Below, one piece after another: positions 41,702 to 49,707 of a stretch of DNA of 64,000 bases. Position numbers and translations under genes: made by a program. The stretch is from positions 124,001 to 188,000 of the forward strand of contig NZ_WBMS02000003.1 of assembly GCF_008923205.2 (NCBI RefSeq), read 5' to 3'. The DNA is from Actinomadura physcomitrii (GTDB taxonomy: Bacteria; Actinomycetota; Actinomycetes; Streptosporangiales; Streptosporangiaceae). Under the pieces are notes generated by a model. It was not told the DNA's origin. It saw only the letters and a list, made by a program, of their open reading frames with translations, and did no database searches. Within the stretch, counting starts at the first letter, position 1. Each line of letters begins with the position of its first letter.

Positions 41702-42474
41702 GCACGACGACGGACGCCCCGCGCCGGCCCGCCCGCCCGCTGCCGTGGACGCCCGGCGAGCTGGAGCACCGGCTCCGCGCGGTCGCCGCCGAGCGCTACC
41801 ACCACCGGCACCCGTTCAACCTGCGCATGCACGACGGGCTGCTGACGCCGGAGGAGCTGCGCTGCTGGGTGCTGAACCGCTTCCACTACCAGCGGCACAT
41901 CCCGATCAAGGACGCGCTCATCCTCGCCAAGCTCGACGACCGGGAGCTGCGGCGCAGCTGGATCAGGCGCATCCACGACCACGACGGCCGCGACGGCGAT
42001 GATCGCGGCGGCGGCTCCGGCGGCGACGCGGGAGGCATCGAGCGGTGGCTGCGCCTCGGCGAGGCCGCCGGCCTGGACCGGGTGCTGCTGCTGTCGGGGG
42101 AGGGCGTCCTGCCCGGCGTCCGGTTCGCGGTCGAGGGCTACGTGAACTACTGCCGTCTCGCCACGCCCCTCGAAGCGGTCGCCTCGTCGCTGACCGAGCT
42201 GTTCGCGCCCGACCTGATGGTGACGCGGATCGGGGCGTGGGAACGCCACTACCCGTGGATCGAGCCGGAAGGGCTGCGCTACTTCCAGGTCCGCGTGCGG
42301 CAGGGGCGCCGGGACGCGGACGAGGCCCTCGCGCTCGTGCACCGGTGGGCCGAGACGCGCGCCGACCAGGAACGGGTGCTGGCCGCGTTCACCTTCAAGT
42401 GCGACGTGCTCTGGTCCCTGCTGGACGCCGTGGAGCACGCCGCGGGGAGCGCGGGGAGCGCGCATGCCCGCTGA
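41698..42474 (+). CDS. pqqC: PqqC, pyrroloquinoline-quinone synthase
   Basis: This 258-residue protein is the cofactor-free oxidase that performs the last eight-electron oxidation of PQQ formation. It has the all-helical heme-oxygenase-like fold, with YHHRHPFNLRMHDGLLTPEE, CWVLNRFHYQRHIPIKDA, GEGVLPGVRFAVEGYVNYC and the C-terminal FKCDVLWSLLDA. An unusual Gly/Asp-rich insertion (about residues 96-114) replaces the short loop after RRIHDHDG. GTG 41698 overlaps the pqqB stop. PqqC and PqqD are separate here, not fused as in some bacteria. Confidence 0.95.
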   Translation: MSTTTDAPRRPARPLPWTPGELEHRLRAVAAERYHHRHPFNLRMHDGLLTPEELRCWVLNRFHYQRHIPIKDALILAKLDDRELRRSWIRRIHDHDGRDGDDRGGGSGGDAGGIERWLRLGEAAGLDRVLLLSGEGVLPGVRFAVEGYVNYCRLATPLEAVASSLTELFAPDLMVTRIGAWERHYPWIEPEGLRYFQVRVRQGRRDADEALALVHRWAETRADQERVLAAFTFKCDVLWSLLDAVEHAAGSAGSAHAR

Positions 42475-42757
42475 ACCCGCTGCGATGACGGCGGCGGTCA
42501 CGCGGGAGACCCGGCCCGCGCTCGCCCGCTCCGTCCTGCTCCGCTACGACCGCGTCCGCCGCGCCGAGCTGCTGCTGATGCCCGAACGGGCCGTCCTGCT
42601 CAGCCCGGAGGCGGGCGCCATCCTGCGGCTCTGCGACGGGCGGCGCACCGTCGCCGGGATCATCGCCGCGCTCGCCGCCGACCATCCGGACGCCCCGCTC
42701 GACCGGGACGTCCCCGAGTTCATCGAAAGGGCCCGTGCCGAGGGATGGCTGCGATGA
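42464..42757 (+). CDS. pqqD: PqqD, PqqA-binding chaperone
   Basis: This 97-residue winged-helix (RRE) protein presents PqqA to PqqE. Recognisable features are RVRRAELLLMPERAVLLSPE (strands 1-3) and AILRLCDGRRTVAGIIAAL. ATG 42464 lies within the pqqC end (11-bp overlap) behind GGGGAG; an ATG at 42485 is possible. The stop overlaps pqqE (ATGA). Confidence 0.92.
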   Translation: MPAEPAAMTAAVTRETRPALARSVLLRYDRVRRAELLLMPERAVLLSPEAGAILRLCDGRRTVAGIIAALAADHPDAPLDRDVPEFIERARAEGWLR

Positions 42758-43851
42758 CCGAGCCCGCCGCGCCGTGGGCGCTGCTCGCCGAACTGACCCA
42801 CGCGTGCCCGCTGCACTGCCCCTACTGCTCCAACCCGCTCGAACTCGTCCGGCGCGGCACCGAACTGGCCGCCGGCGAGTGGGCGCGGGTCTTCGCCGAG
42901 GCCGCCGACCTCGGCGTCGTCCAGGCGCACATCTCGGGCGGCGAGCCGCTGCTGCGCCCCGACCTGGAGCGGATCGTGGCGGCGGCGCACGCCGCCGGCG
43001 TCTACACCCAGCTCGTCACCAGCGGCCTCGGCCTCACCGCCGGCCGGCTGGACGCGCTGACCGGCGCCGGGATCGACAGCGTGCAGCTGTCGGTCCAGGA
43101 CGCCGACCCGGCGAACTCCGACCTCATCGCCGGGCGGACGTCCCACACGGCGAAGGAGCGCGCCGCGGGCGTCATCCGCGCGGCCGGGGTCCCCTTCGGG
43201 CTCAACGTCGTCCTGCACCGGCACAACCTCGACCGCCTGCCCGAGATCATCGCCATGGGCGAGCGCTGGGGAGCCGATCGCGTCGAACTCGCCAACGCCC
43301 AGTTCTACGGCTGGGCCCTGCGCAACCGCGACGTCCTTCTCCCCACCCGGGAGCAGCTCGAACGCGCGAAGCGGACGGTCGCCGCCCACCGGGCGAAGCC
43401 CGGAGGGCCGGAGCTCGTGTGGGTCCTTCCCGACTACCACGAGGGCGTGCCGAAACCGTGCATGGGCGGCTGGGGCGCGCGCTCCATCACCGTCGCGCCC
43501 GACGGGACGGCGCTGCCGTGCCCGGCCGCCTACGCGATGGCGGATCTGCGCCCGCCGAACGTGCGCGACCACCCGCTGTCCTGGATCTGGCAGAGCTCCG
43601 ACGCCTTCAACGCCTACCGCGGCACCGCGTGGATGAGCGGGCCGTGCGGCGAGTGCCCCCGCCGCGAGACCGACTTCGGCGGATGCCGGTGCCAGGCGTA
43701 CGCGCTGACCGGCGACGCCTCCCGCACGGACCCGGCCTGCGCCCTGTCGCCCGACCACCACCTGGTGCGCGACCGCGCCGTCCGCGCGGAACGGGACGGC
43801 GGCGCCGCGCCGCAGTTCGTCTACCGGCGGCCGGCGAACGCCCGCGAGTAG
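42754..43851 (+). CDS. pqqE: PqqE, radical SAM PqqA Glu-Tyr cross-linking enzyme
   Basis: This 365-residue radical SAM enzyme has the cluster motif CPLHCPYC (Cys18, 22, 25), GGEPLLRPDLE and a SPASM domain with the Cys series near CMGGWGARSI, CPAAYAM, CGECPRRETDFGGCRCQAY and the late CALSPDHH. It forms the C-C bond between Glu44 and Tyr48 of PqqA. ATG 42754 overlaps the pqqD stop and has GAGGG upstream; an ATG at 42745 is too close to that site. It ends the operon; no pqqF-like protease follows, so a general protease must trim the product. Confidence 0.95.
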   Translation: MTEPAAPWALLAELTHACPLHCPYCSNPLELVRRGTELAAGEWARVFAEAADLGVVQAHISGGEPLLRPDLERIVAAAHAAGVYTQLVTSGLGLTAGRLDALTGAGIDSVQLSVQDADPANSDLIAGRTSHTAKERAAGVIRAAGVPFGLNVVLHRHNLDRLPEIIAMGERWGADRVELANAQFYGWALRNRDVLLPTREQLERAKRTVAAHRAKPGGPELVWVLPDYHEGVPKPCMGGWGARSITVAPDGTALPCPAAYAMADLRPPNVRDHPLSWIWQSSDAFNAYRGTAWMSGPCGECPRRETDFGGCRCQAYALTGDASRTDPACALSPDHHLVRDRAVRAERDGGAAPQFVYRRPANARE

Positions 43852-43858
43852 GAGCCGC

Positions 43859-44542
43859 TCAGGGAGCACCGGGGCCGGGCGTCCTGCGGCCCGCGCCCGT
43901 CAGGTAGGCGACGACCATCTCGCCGATCATCTCGCGGTGCCGCTCCCGGTGCTCCGGAGCGGTCATGTCCCGCCCGAACAGCGCGCCGAACGTGTGCTGG
44001 TTCGCGATGCGGAAGAAGCAGAACGAGCTGATCATCATGTGCACGTCGATGGCGTCCGCCTCGGCGACGAAGTCGCCGGCGGCGCGCCCGGCGTCGAGGA
44101 TCTGCGAGATCAGCTCCGCCACCGGGCCGCTGAGGTTCGGCAGCGCCTCCGACTTGCGCAGGTGCTCGGCCTGGTGGATGTTCTCGATGCTGACGAGCTT
44201 GATGAAGTCCGGATGCGCCTCGTGGTGGTCGAACGTCAGCTCGGCCAGCGTGCGGATCGCCTCCACCGGCGCCAGGTGCTGCACGTCGATCGTCGACTCC
44301 AGCTTGCGCACCTCGCCGTACGCCTTCTCCAGCACCGCGACGTACAGCTTCTCCTTGCCGCCGAAGTAGTAGTAGATCATCCGCTTGGTGGTGCGCATGA
44401 GCGCCGCCATGTCGTCCACCCGGGCGCCGGCGTAGCCGTGCCGCGCGAACTCCCGCTGCGCGACCTCCAGGATCTCCGCGCGGGTGCGGTCGGCGTCGCG
44501 CTGGCGCTCTCCCGGGGCGGGGGTGACGTAGTGCGACGGCAT
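43859..44542 (-). CDS. TetR-family regulator
   Basis: This 227-residue TetR protein has its helix-turn-helix at about 18-65 (ILEVAQREFARHGYAGARVD, then MRTTKRMIYYYFGGKEKLY) and a TetR_C ligand domain resembling regulators of aromatic-acid pathways. ATG 44542 is taken, with GGAG upstream, instead of 44575. It is convergent with pqqE (7 bp) and lies 105 bp downstream of the dehydroshikimate-dehydratase gene, which it probably controls. Confidence 0.85.
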   Translation of the reverse strand: MPSHYVTPAPGERQRDADRTRAEILEVAQREFARHGYAGARVDDMAALMRTTKRMIYYYFGGKEKLYVAVLEKAYGEVRKLESTIDVQHLAPVEAIRTLAELTFDHHEAHPDFIKLVSIENIHQAEHLRKSEALPNLSGPVAELISQILDAGRAAGDFVAEADAIDVHMMISSFCFFRIANQHTFGALFGRDMTAPEHRERHREMIGEMVVAYLTGAGRRTPGPGAP

Positions 44543-44647
44543 GTGACTCCAGCAGAGGGGTGCGGACGAGGACACATCCTATGGTGCTCCGGTCGCCCGC
44601 CCCGCTCGCTGACCACGAGTGGTCCCGGGGCGGTGACCGCCGCCGGG

Positions 44648-46486
44648 TCAGCCCGCGCGCGGGCGCGGCCGGGCGTGCTGCGCGGCCAGCCGGACCGGCG
44701 CGTTGACGGCGCCGTAGCCGCGGTAGCCGCCGATCCGCTGGACGATCTCGAAGAAGACCCGTCCGGTCGTCTCGGTGTAGAAGTGCAGGAACTCGCCGTG
44801 CTCGTCCCGGTCGTACAGCAGGCCCAGGCCGCGCAGCAGCCGGTGCCGGTCCGCGCCGAGGTCGTGGCGGGCTTCGAGGTCGTCGTAGTAGTTCGCGGGG
44901 ATCGCCAGCATCGGGCCGCCCGCGGCGCGGAACCGGCGCGCCGTCGCGACGATGTCGGAGCTGGCCAGCGCGACGTGCTGCCAGGCCGTGCCGTGCGACC
45001 CGTCGTGCGCGCCGACGTGGGCGACGTTGAGCGCGACCCGCACCCCGCCGTCCTCGGTGGACACCGCGCGGCTGCGCATGAGCCCGTAGGGGTCCGGCAG
45101 TTCGAGGCTCTCGTGCGGGCGGAGCCCGAGGACGCTCCGGTAGAACAGCGACGCCTCGTCGAAGTGGTGCCACGGCTGGGTCAGCGCCACGTGGTCGATG
45201 TGGGTGATCTCGCCGGTCGCCGCCCCGGGGCCGCGCCGGTCCGCGGAGAAGTCGTCGGTCCAGCTCGGATGGTCGGGACGCGCCGTCGCGCAGAAGAACA
45301 CCTCGGTCCCGTCCGGCGCGGCGACGGCGTCGAGCGGGGCGTCGTGCGGTCCCCGCATCCGCGGCAGGACGGGGGAGAGCAGCGCCTCGGCGCGCTTGAC
45401 CGACGCGGCCGGGTCGGGCGACTCCAGCCCGATCGCGCCGAGCGCCGGGCCGTCCGGGCTCTCCGCGCTCCCGCTGTTCAGCAGCACGCGGGCGGCGCCC
45501 TGCTCCCAGAGCTCGACGGGCTTGCCGGCGTGCACGCCGGTGCGGACGAAACCGAGCGCCGTCAGCAGCGCTCCGAGCGGGGCGGCGGACGGCGCCGCCA
45601 GCTCGGCGAAGGCGAACCCGCTCGGCACGACCGGCCGGGGCGGGGACGTCAGCCCGGCCGCCCGGCCGTCCATGCGCAGGCCGACCTGCTCCTCCAGCGC
45701 GATGAGGGAGCGCATGGCGTCCTGGGCCGTCCGCATGGCCGCCGCCTGCCGGAAGATGTCGTTGAACACCTCCAGCGACAGGGGCCCGTCGTAACCGGTC
45801 CGCAGGACGTCCGCGACGAGGCCCGCCACGTCCATGTCGCCCTGGCCGGGGAAGCAGCGGTAGTGGCGGCTCCAGTGGAGCACGTCCATCGGGAGCGAGG
45901 GCGCGTCGGCGAGCTGCAGGAAGAAGATCCTGTCGCCGGGGATGGTCCGGATCGCGTACGGGTCGACGTCCCGGGCCGCGATGTGGAAGCTGTCCAGGCA
46001 CAGCCCGAGAGCGGGGTGGCCGGCCATGCGGACGATCCGCCAGGCGTGGAAGTAGTCGGCGACGTGCCGTCCCCACGCGAGCGCCTCGTAGGCGATCCTG
46101 ATCCCGTGCTCGGCCGCGCGCTCGGCGAGCAGCCGCAGCTGCTCGGCGGCGAGCTCGTCGTCGCCGATCGCGGCCGGGGAGACGTTCGAGCAGACCAGCA
46201 GCTGCTTCGCGCCGAGCCGCTCCATCACCGCGAACTTGTGCTCCGCGCGGCGCAGCCCGTCCGCCAGCAGGTCGGGCGGTACCGCCTCGAAGTCGCGGAA
46301 CGGCTGGTAGAGCTCGACGGCCAGCCCGAGGTCCGCGGCGCGGCTCCGCACGTCCTCGGGGGACATGTCGCTGACGAGCAGGTCGTTCTCGAAGATCTCC
46401 ACGCCGTCGAAGCCGGCGGCGCCGATCGCGGTCAGCTTGTCCGCCAGCGAGCCGCTGAGCGACACGGTCGCGATTGACCTGCGCAT
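44648..46486 (-). CDS. 3-dehydroshikimate dehydratase/HPPD-like fusion protein (QuiC/QsuB type)
   Basis: This 612-residue protein has two parts. Residues 1-290 form an AP-endonuclease-2-like TIM barrel with metal-site features of bacterial 3-dehydroshikimate dehydratases (GFDGVEIFENDLLVSD, IAYEALAWGRHVADY, LGLCLDSFHI, then GPLSLEVFND). Residues about 310-600 are a vicinal-oxygen-chelate, HPPD-like domain (ITHIDHVALTQPWHHFDEA, then GRVFFEIVQRIGGYRGYG). The first half makes protocatechuate from 3-dehydroshikimate; the second half in homologues stabilises or has no proven activity. It appears monocistronic with its own palindrome upstream. It lets the cell use quinate/shikimate-derived carbon. 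Confidence 0.87.
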   Translation of the reverse strand: MRRSIATVSLSGSLADKLTAIGAAGFDGVEIFENDLLVSDMSPEDVRSRAADLGLAVELYQPFRDFEAVPPDLLADGLRRAEHKFAVMERLGAKQLLVCSNVSPAAIGDDELAAEQLRLLAERAAEHGIRIAYEALAWGRHVADYFHAWRIVRMAGHPALGLCLDSFHIAARDVDPYAIRTIPGDRIFFLQLADAPSLPMDVLHWSRHYRCFPGQGDMDVAGLVADVLRTGYDGPLSLEVFNDIFRQAAAMRTAQDAMRSLIALEEQVGLRMDGRAAGLTSPPRPVVPSGFAFAELAAPSAAPLGALLTALGFVRTGVHAGKPVELWEQGAARVLLNSGSAESPDGPALGAIGLESPDPAASVKRAEALLSPVLPRMRGPHDAPLDAVAAPDGTEVFFCATARPDHPSWTDDFSADRRGPGAATGEITHIDHVALTQPWHHFDEASLFYRSVLGLRPHESLELPDPYGLMRSRAVSTEDGGVRVALNVAHVGAHDGSHGTAWQHVALASSDIVATARRFRAAGGPMLAIPANYYDDLEARHDLGADRHRLLRGLGLLYDRDEHGEFLHFYTETTGRVFFEIVQRIGGYRGYGAVNAPVRLAAQHARPRPRAG

Positions 46487-46511
46487 ATCGCGATACGCCC
46501 CCTCTTTATGG

Positions 46512-46525
46512 ACGAACTAGTACGT
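46512..46525. promoter_or_regulatory. Palindrome upstream of the dehydratase, probable TetR operator
   Basis: ACGAACTAGTACGT is symmetric about ACTAGT with one mismatched pair. It lies 26 bp upstream of the minus-strand dehydratase start at 46486, where promoter elements are expected. The TetR gene downstream is the natural candidate to bind it. Confidence 0.55.
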
Positions 46526-46567
46526 TAGCGTAGCAGGGACGTCCGGGCGCGGTGCCACGGCTCGGCC

Positions 46568-46599
46568 TTGACCTTCGAGCCGGGTCGAAGGTCTACCGT
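46568..46599 (+). promoter_or_regulatory. MerR-type promoter with 24-bp dyad
   Basis: A -35 TTGACC (46568-46573) and a -10 TACCGT (46594-46599) are separated by 20 bp, the over-long spacing typical of MerR-controlled promoters. Between and across them is a perfect dyad, GACCTTCGA(6)TCGAAGGTC (46570-46593). The expected transcription start falls at or next to the GTG of the short merR frame, so the mRNA may be leaderless. Confidence 0.75.
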
Positions 46600-46605
46600 C
46601 CCGGT

Positions 46606-46767
46606 GTGACGACGATGCGGATCTCCCGGCTCGCCGAGCGCTCCGGCGTCCCGGCCACCACCCTGCGGTTCTACGAGACCGCCGGACTGCGGCCCGCCGA
46701 TCGGTCCCCGTCCGGATACCGGCTGTACGGCGAGGACGCGGTGGAGCGCCTGGCGTCCCCGGAATGA
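46606..46767 (+). pseudogene. Truncated MerR-family regulator (DNA-binding part only)
   Basis: Only 53 residues remain: the MerR winged helix-turn-helix (MRISRLAERSGVPATTLRFY, then ETAGLRPADRSPSGYRLYG). The frame stops right after EDAVERLASPE. Normal MerR proteins continue for another 60 or more residues with dimerisation helix and effector site. The start is GTG 46606 or ATG 46615. Without the dimer helix it is unlikely to regulate normally, yet the operator-promoter is intact, which suggests recent loss of the 3' part. A functional mini-regulator cannot be excluded. Confidence 0.7.
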
Positions 46768-46856
46768 GGAGCGGCCGGGATGCCGGCGGTTTGACGGGGC
46801 CACACATTCGGGGCTATGCACAGATGAAACAACATGGGATCCGGTGGTGACCCGAC

Positions 46857-47618
46857 ATGTACGCCGAGGAACGGCAGCAGGAGATCCTCCGCCGCACGCG
46901 CGAGGCCGGGCGGGTGGACGTCATGACCCTCGCCGAGGACTTCGGCGTCACGATGGAGACGATCCGCCGCGACCTGACCGCCCTGGAGCGCGCGGGGACG
47001 CTGCGCCGCGTGCACGGCGGTGCGATCCCCGTCGAACGGCTCGGCTTCGAACCGGCGCTCGCGGCCCGCGACGCGGTGATGACCGCGGAGAAGGAGCGCA
47101 TCGCCAAGGCCGCGCTCGCCGAACTGCCCGCCGGCGGGTCCGTCGTCATCGACGCGGGGAGCACGACCGGGCGGCTCGTCCAGGTGCTGCCGGGCGACCG
47201 CGAGCTGACCGTCATCGTCAACTCCCCGCCGCTGGCGGCGGTGCTGGCGACCCGGTCGAACCTCAGCGTGATCATGCTCGGCGGCCGGGTGCGGGGGCGG
47301 ACGCTGGCGACGGTCGACGACTGGGCGATGCGCCCGCTGGACCGGCTGCGCGTCGACGTGGCGTTCATGGCCACCAACGGCTGCTCGGTGGAGGCGGGGC
47401 TGACGACGCCCGACCCGGCCGAGGCCGCGATGAAGTCGGCGATGATCCGGGCGTCCCGGCGCAGCGTGGTGCTGACCGACCACACCAAGATCGGCAACGA
47501 CTACCTCGCCCGGTTCGCCGACCTGGGCGACATCAGCGTGCTGATCACCGACACCGGGCTGGACCCGGGGCTGGCCGCGGAACTCGCCGCGGCCGGCCCC
47601 GAGGTCGTCCGGGTCTGA
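46857..47618 (+). CDS. DeoR-family sugar-operon repressor
   Basis: This 253-residue DeoR regulator has the N-terminal helix-turn-helix (ERQQEILRRTREAGRVDVM, then LAEDFGVTMETIRRDLTALE, the family fingerprint). A DeoR-C sugar-phosphate-binding domain follows, with SVVIDAGSTTGRLVQVL and VVLTDHTKIGNDYL. Effectors of such proteins are phosphorylated sugars, fitting fructose-1-phosphate or a hexitol phosphate from the adjacent PTS operon. It is convergent with that operon's last gene (18 bp) and is the probable reader of the direct repeats upstream of the operon. Confidence 0.9.
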   Translation: MYAEERQQEILRRTREAGRVDVMTLAEDFGVTMETIRRDLTALERAGTLRRVHGGAIPVERLGFEPALAARDAVMTAEKERIAKAALAELPAGGSVVIDAGSTTGRLVQVLPGDRELTVIVNSPPLAAVLATRSNLSVIMLGGRVRGRTLATVDDWAMRPLDRLRVDVAFMATNGCSVEAGLTTPDPAEAAMKSAMIRASRRSVVLTDHTKIGNDYLARFADLGDISVLITDTGLDPGLAAELAAAGPEVVRV

Positions 47619-47636
47619 CGCCCGGGACCGGCGGGG

Positions 47637-47921
47637 TCAGGCGCCGGCCGGCTCCTCCGCGTCCAGGTCGCGGGCGAGCAGGGCGGCGAGCGCGTCCAGC
47701 GCCGCGTCGGCGCCGGGCCCGTCATCGGCCTCCAGCGTGACCTCGGCGCCGTGTCCGGCGCCGAGCGCCAGCACGGCGAGGATGCTGTCGGCGGGCGCGG
47801 TGCGCTCCCCGGCCCGGATCCGGACCGGGACGTCCTGGGCCGCGGCGGCCTGGACGAACAGGTTCGCGGGCCGCGCGTGCAGCCCGGTGCGGGAGGCGAT
47901 GGTCACGGTTCGCTGGGGCAT
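47637..47921 (-). CDS. ptsH: PTS phosphocarrier protein HPr
   Basis: This 94-residue HPr has the active-site His15 in SRTGLHARPA and the regulatory Ser46 in APADSILAVLALG. It carries phosphate from enzyme I to EIIA. It is the last gene of the mannitol-type PTS operon, 11 bp after the dehydrogenase. The C-terminal extension is slightly acidic. No enzyme I gene is in the window, so it must be encoded elsewhere. Confidence 0.93.
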   Translation of the reverse strand: MPQRTVTIASRTGLHARPANLFVQAAAAQDVPVRIRAGERTAPADSILAVLALGAGHGAEVTLEADDGPGADAALDALAALLARDLDAEEPAGA

Positions 47922-47932
47922 GCCTGCTCCTG

Positions 47933-48967
47933 TCAGGGCTCGATGGTGACCTTGATCGCGGCGCCGCGGGCGACGGTGTCGATGGCGTCCAGGACGCCGT
48001 CGAGCGGCAGCCGGTGGGTGATCAGATCGGCGACGGGCACCGCGCCGGAGGCGATCAGCCGCAGGGCGCGGGCGTTGTGCGCGGGGCTGGACCCGTTGGC
48101 GCCCACGATGGTCAGTTCCCGGTAGTGCACCAGGTTGGAGTCGCAGGCGATGACCGGGTCGTCCTTCGGCAGGCCGCCGAAGAAGCTGATCCGGCCCTGC
48201 CGGGCGGCCATCCGCAGCGCCTGCTCCTGCGCGGCGCCCGAGGCCGCGGCGGTGACGACGACGTCGGCGCCGCGCCCGTCGGTCAGCTTCAGCACCTGCT
48301 CGACCAGGTCCGGGCCGGTGATGGCGGCGTCGGGACGCACCCGGCCGGCCGACATCTCCAGCCGCTCGGCGTTGATGTCGGCGAGGAACACGCGGGCGGC
48401 GCCGCGCGAGCGGGCCAGCCGGACGTGCAGGCACCCGATCGGGCCGGCGCCGATCACCACGACGTCGTCGCCGTCCCCGACCCGCGCGAGCTCCTGCCCG
48501 TTGAGGACGCAGGCGAGCGGCTCGGCGACGGACGCCTCGGCGAACCCGACCCCGTCCGGGATCCGGTTCAGGCCGTCGACGGCGAGCACCTTGGCGGGCA
48601 CGACGGTGTACTCGGCGAACCCGCCGTCGTAGTGGTACCCCATCGACTCCTGGTCCGGGCACACCGTCAGGTGGCCGCGGCGGCACTCCTCGCACCGCCC
48701 GCACGGGATGGCGGCGATCACCTGGACCCGGTCGCCCGGCGCCCAGCCGGTCACGTCCGCGCCGGTCGCGACGACCTCGCCGGCGATCTCGTGCCCCATG
48801 ACCCGCGGCGGCCGGATGTGGTGGTGCCCGAACCGGAAGATCTTGACGTCGGTGCCGCAGGTCGAGCAGTTGCGGACCCTGATCTTCACGTCGCCGGGGC
48901 CGGGCTCCGGTTCGGCCGCGTCCTCGACGCGGATGTCACCGGGGGCGTGGAAGCGGGCGACCTTCAC
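47933..48967 (-). CDS. Zinc-dependent polyol(-phosphate) dehydrogenase, MDR family
   Basis: This 344-residue sorbitol-dehydrogenase-like MDR enzyme has the catalytic-zinc residues in NCSTCGTDVKI and VMGHEIAGEVV, a structural-zinc loop with Cys in IPCGRCEECRRGHLTVC, and the Rossmann motif VIGAGPIGCLHV. GTG 48967 overlaps the EIIA stop (GTGA). Standing in a mannitol PTS operon without an mtlD homologue, it is the likely hexitol-phosphate dehydrogenase. The 1-phosphofructokinase in the same operon suggests that its product may be fructose-1-phosphate. Confidence 0.86.
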   Translation of the reverse strand: MKVARFHAPGDIRVEDAAEPEPGPGDVKIRVRNCSTCGTDVKIFRFGHHHIRPPRVMGHEIAGEVVATGADVTGWAPGDRVQVIAAIPCGRCEECRRGHLTVCPDQESMGYHYDGGFAEYTVVPAKVLAVDGLNRIPDGVGFAEASVAEPLACVLNGQELARVGDGDDVVVIGAGPIGCLHVRLARSRGAARVFLADINAERLEMSAGRVRPDAAITGPDLVEQVLKLTDGRGADVVVTAAASGAAQEQALRMAARQGRISFFGGLPKDDPVIACDSNLVHYRELTIVGANGSSPAHNARALRLIASGAVPVADLITHRLPLDGVLDAIDTVARGAAIKVTIEP

Positions 48968-49410
48968 TGGGCGTTCTCCTCTCCGTCCGGCCGCAGCAGC
49001 CGGATCACTTCGTCGGCGTCGGCGGTCTCGCGCAGCCTCCGCGCGCGACCGGGGTCCAGCAGGATCTGCGCGAGCTCGGACAGGATCCGCACGTGGCCGT
49101 CGTCGCGGGCGGCGATGCCGACGCACAGCGCGACCCGCTCGCCGTTCCAGTCCACCCCGCCGGGGAACCGCAGGACGCACAGCGCGTCGTGGTGCACCAG
49201 CTCCTTCCCGGCGAGGGTGCCGTGCGGGATCGCCACGCCCTCGCCGACGTACGTGGAGACCGTCCGCTCGCGGTCGAGCATCGCCTCGACGTAGCCGGGC
49301 TCGGCGGCGCCGGCCGAAACGAGCGCCAGCCCGCACTGCCGGACGGCGTCGTCCCGGTCGGCGGCGGCCGCGTCGAGGCGGACGGCGGAGCGGGCCAGCA
49401 GGTCAGGCAC
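48964..49410 (-). CDS. PTS EIIA component, mannitol/fructose type
   Basis: This 148-residue PTS_EIIA_2 domain has the phospho-accepting His63 in GEGVAIPHGTLAGKE. Conserved features include VSTYVGEGVAIPHG and a late HVRILSELAQIL. It receives phosphate from HPr and passes it to EIIB. It overlaps EIIB by 8 bp and the dehydrogenase by 4 bp. Confidence 0.92.
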   Translation of the reverse strand: MPDLLARSAVRLDAAAADRDDAVRQCGLALVSAGAAEPGYVEAMLDRERTVSTYVGEGVAIPHGTLAGKELVHHDALCVLRFPGGVDWNGERVALCVGIAARDDGHVRILSELAQILLDPGRARRLRETADADEVIRLLRPDGEENAQ

Positions 49411-49702
49411 CGATCTCGCCGCCGTCCTTGACGGCCTTCACCAGGCGGGTCACCGCCGGGTCGCCGAGGAACACCTGGAAGGTGACGATCGGCGTGCCCG
49501 GTGCGCTGCCGCGCGCGCGGGCGCCGAGGCCCGCGTGGCAGACGACGACGTCGGCGTCGGCGGGGATGGAGTTCACCGGGGTGTGCTCGACCGTGACGCC
49601 GGCCTTCTTCAGCTCCTTGCGCAGGCTGCTCGCGAGCATGACGCTGCTGCCCATGCCGGCGTCGCACGCCACGACGATCTTGCGGATGTCCTTGCCGTCC
49701 AT
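49403..49702 (-). CDS. PTS EIIB component, mannitol type
   Basis: This 99-residue PTS_IIB protein has the phosphocysteine Cys13 in VVACDAGMGSSVMLAS, the exact mannitol-EIIB context. It is a separate protein, whereas E. coli MtlA has IIC-IIB-IIA fused. ATG 49702 lies 5 bp after the EIIC stop. It phosphorylates the hexitol bound by EIIC. Confidence 0.93.
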   Translation of the reverse strand: MDGKDIRKIVVACDAGMGSSVMLASSLRKELKKAGVTVEHTPVNSIPADADVVVCHAGLGARARGSAPGTPIVTFQVFLGDPAVTRLVKAVKDGGEIGA

Positions 49703-49707
49703 CTGGG

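Noticed and set aside
40627..43851. Mycofactocin biosynthesis cluster (small precursor plus radical SAM enzyme)
   Set aside because: The precursor lacks the mycofactocin C-terminal IDGMCGVY-type ending and has the PqqA E-x3-Y. PqqB and PqqC homologues are present, so this is PQQ.
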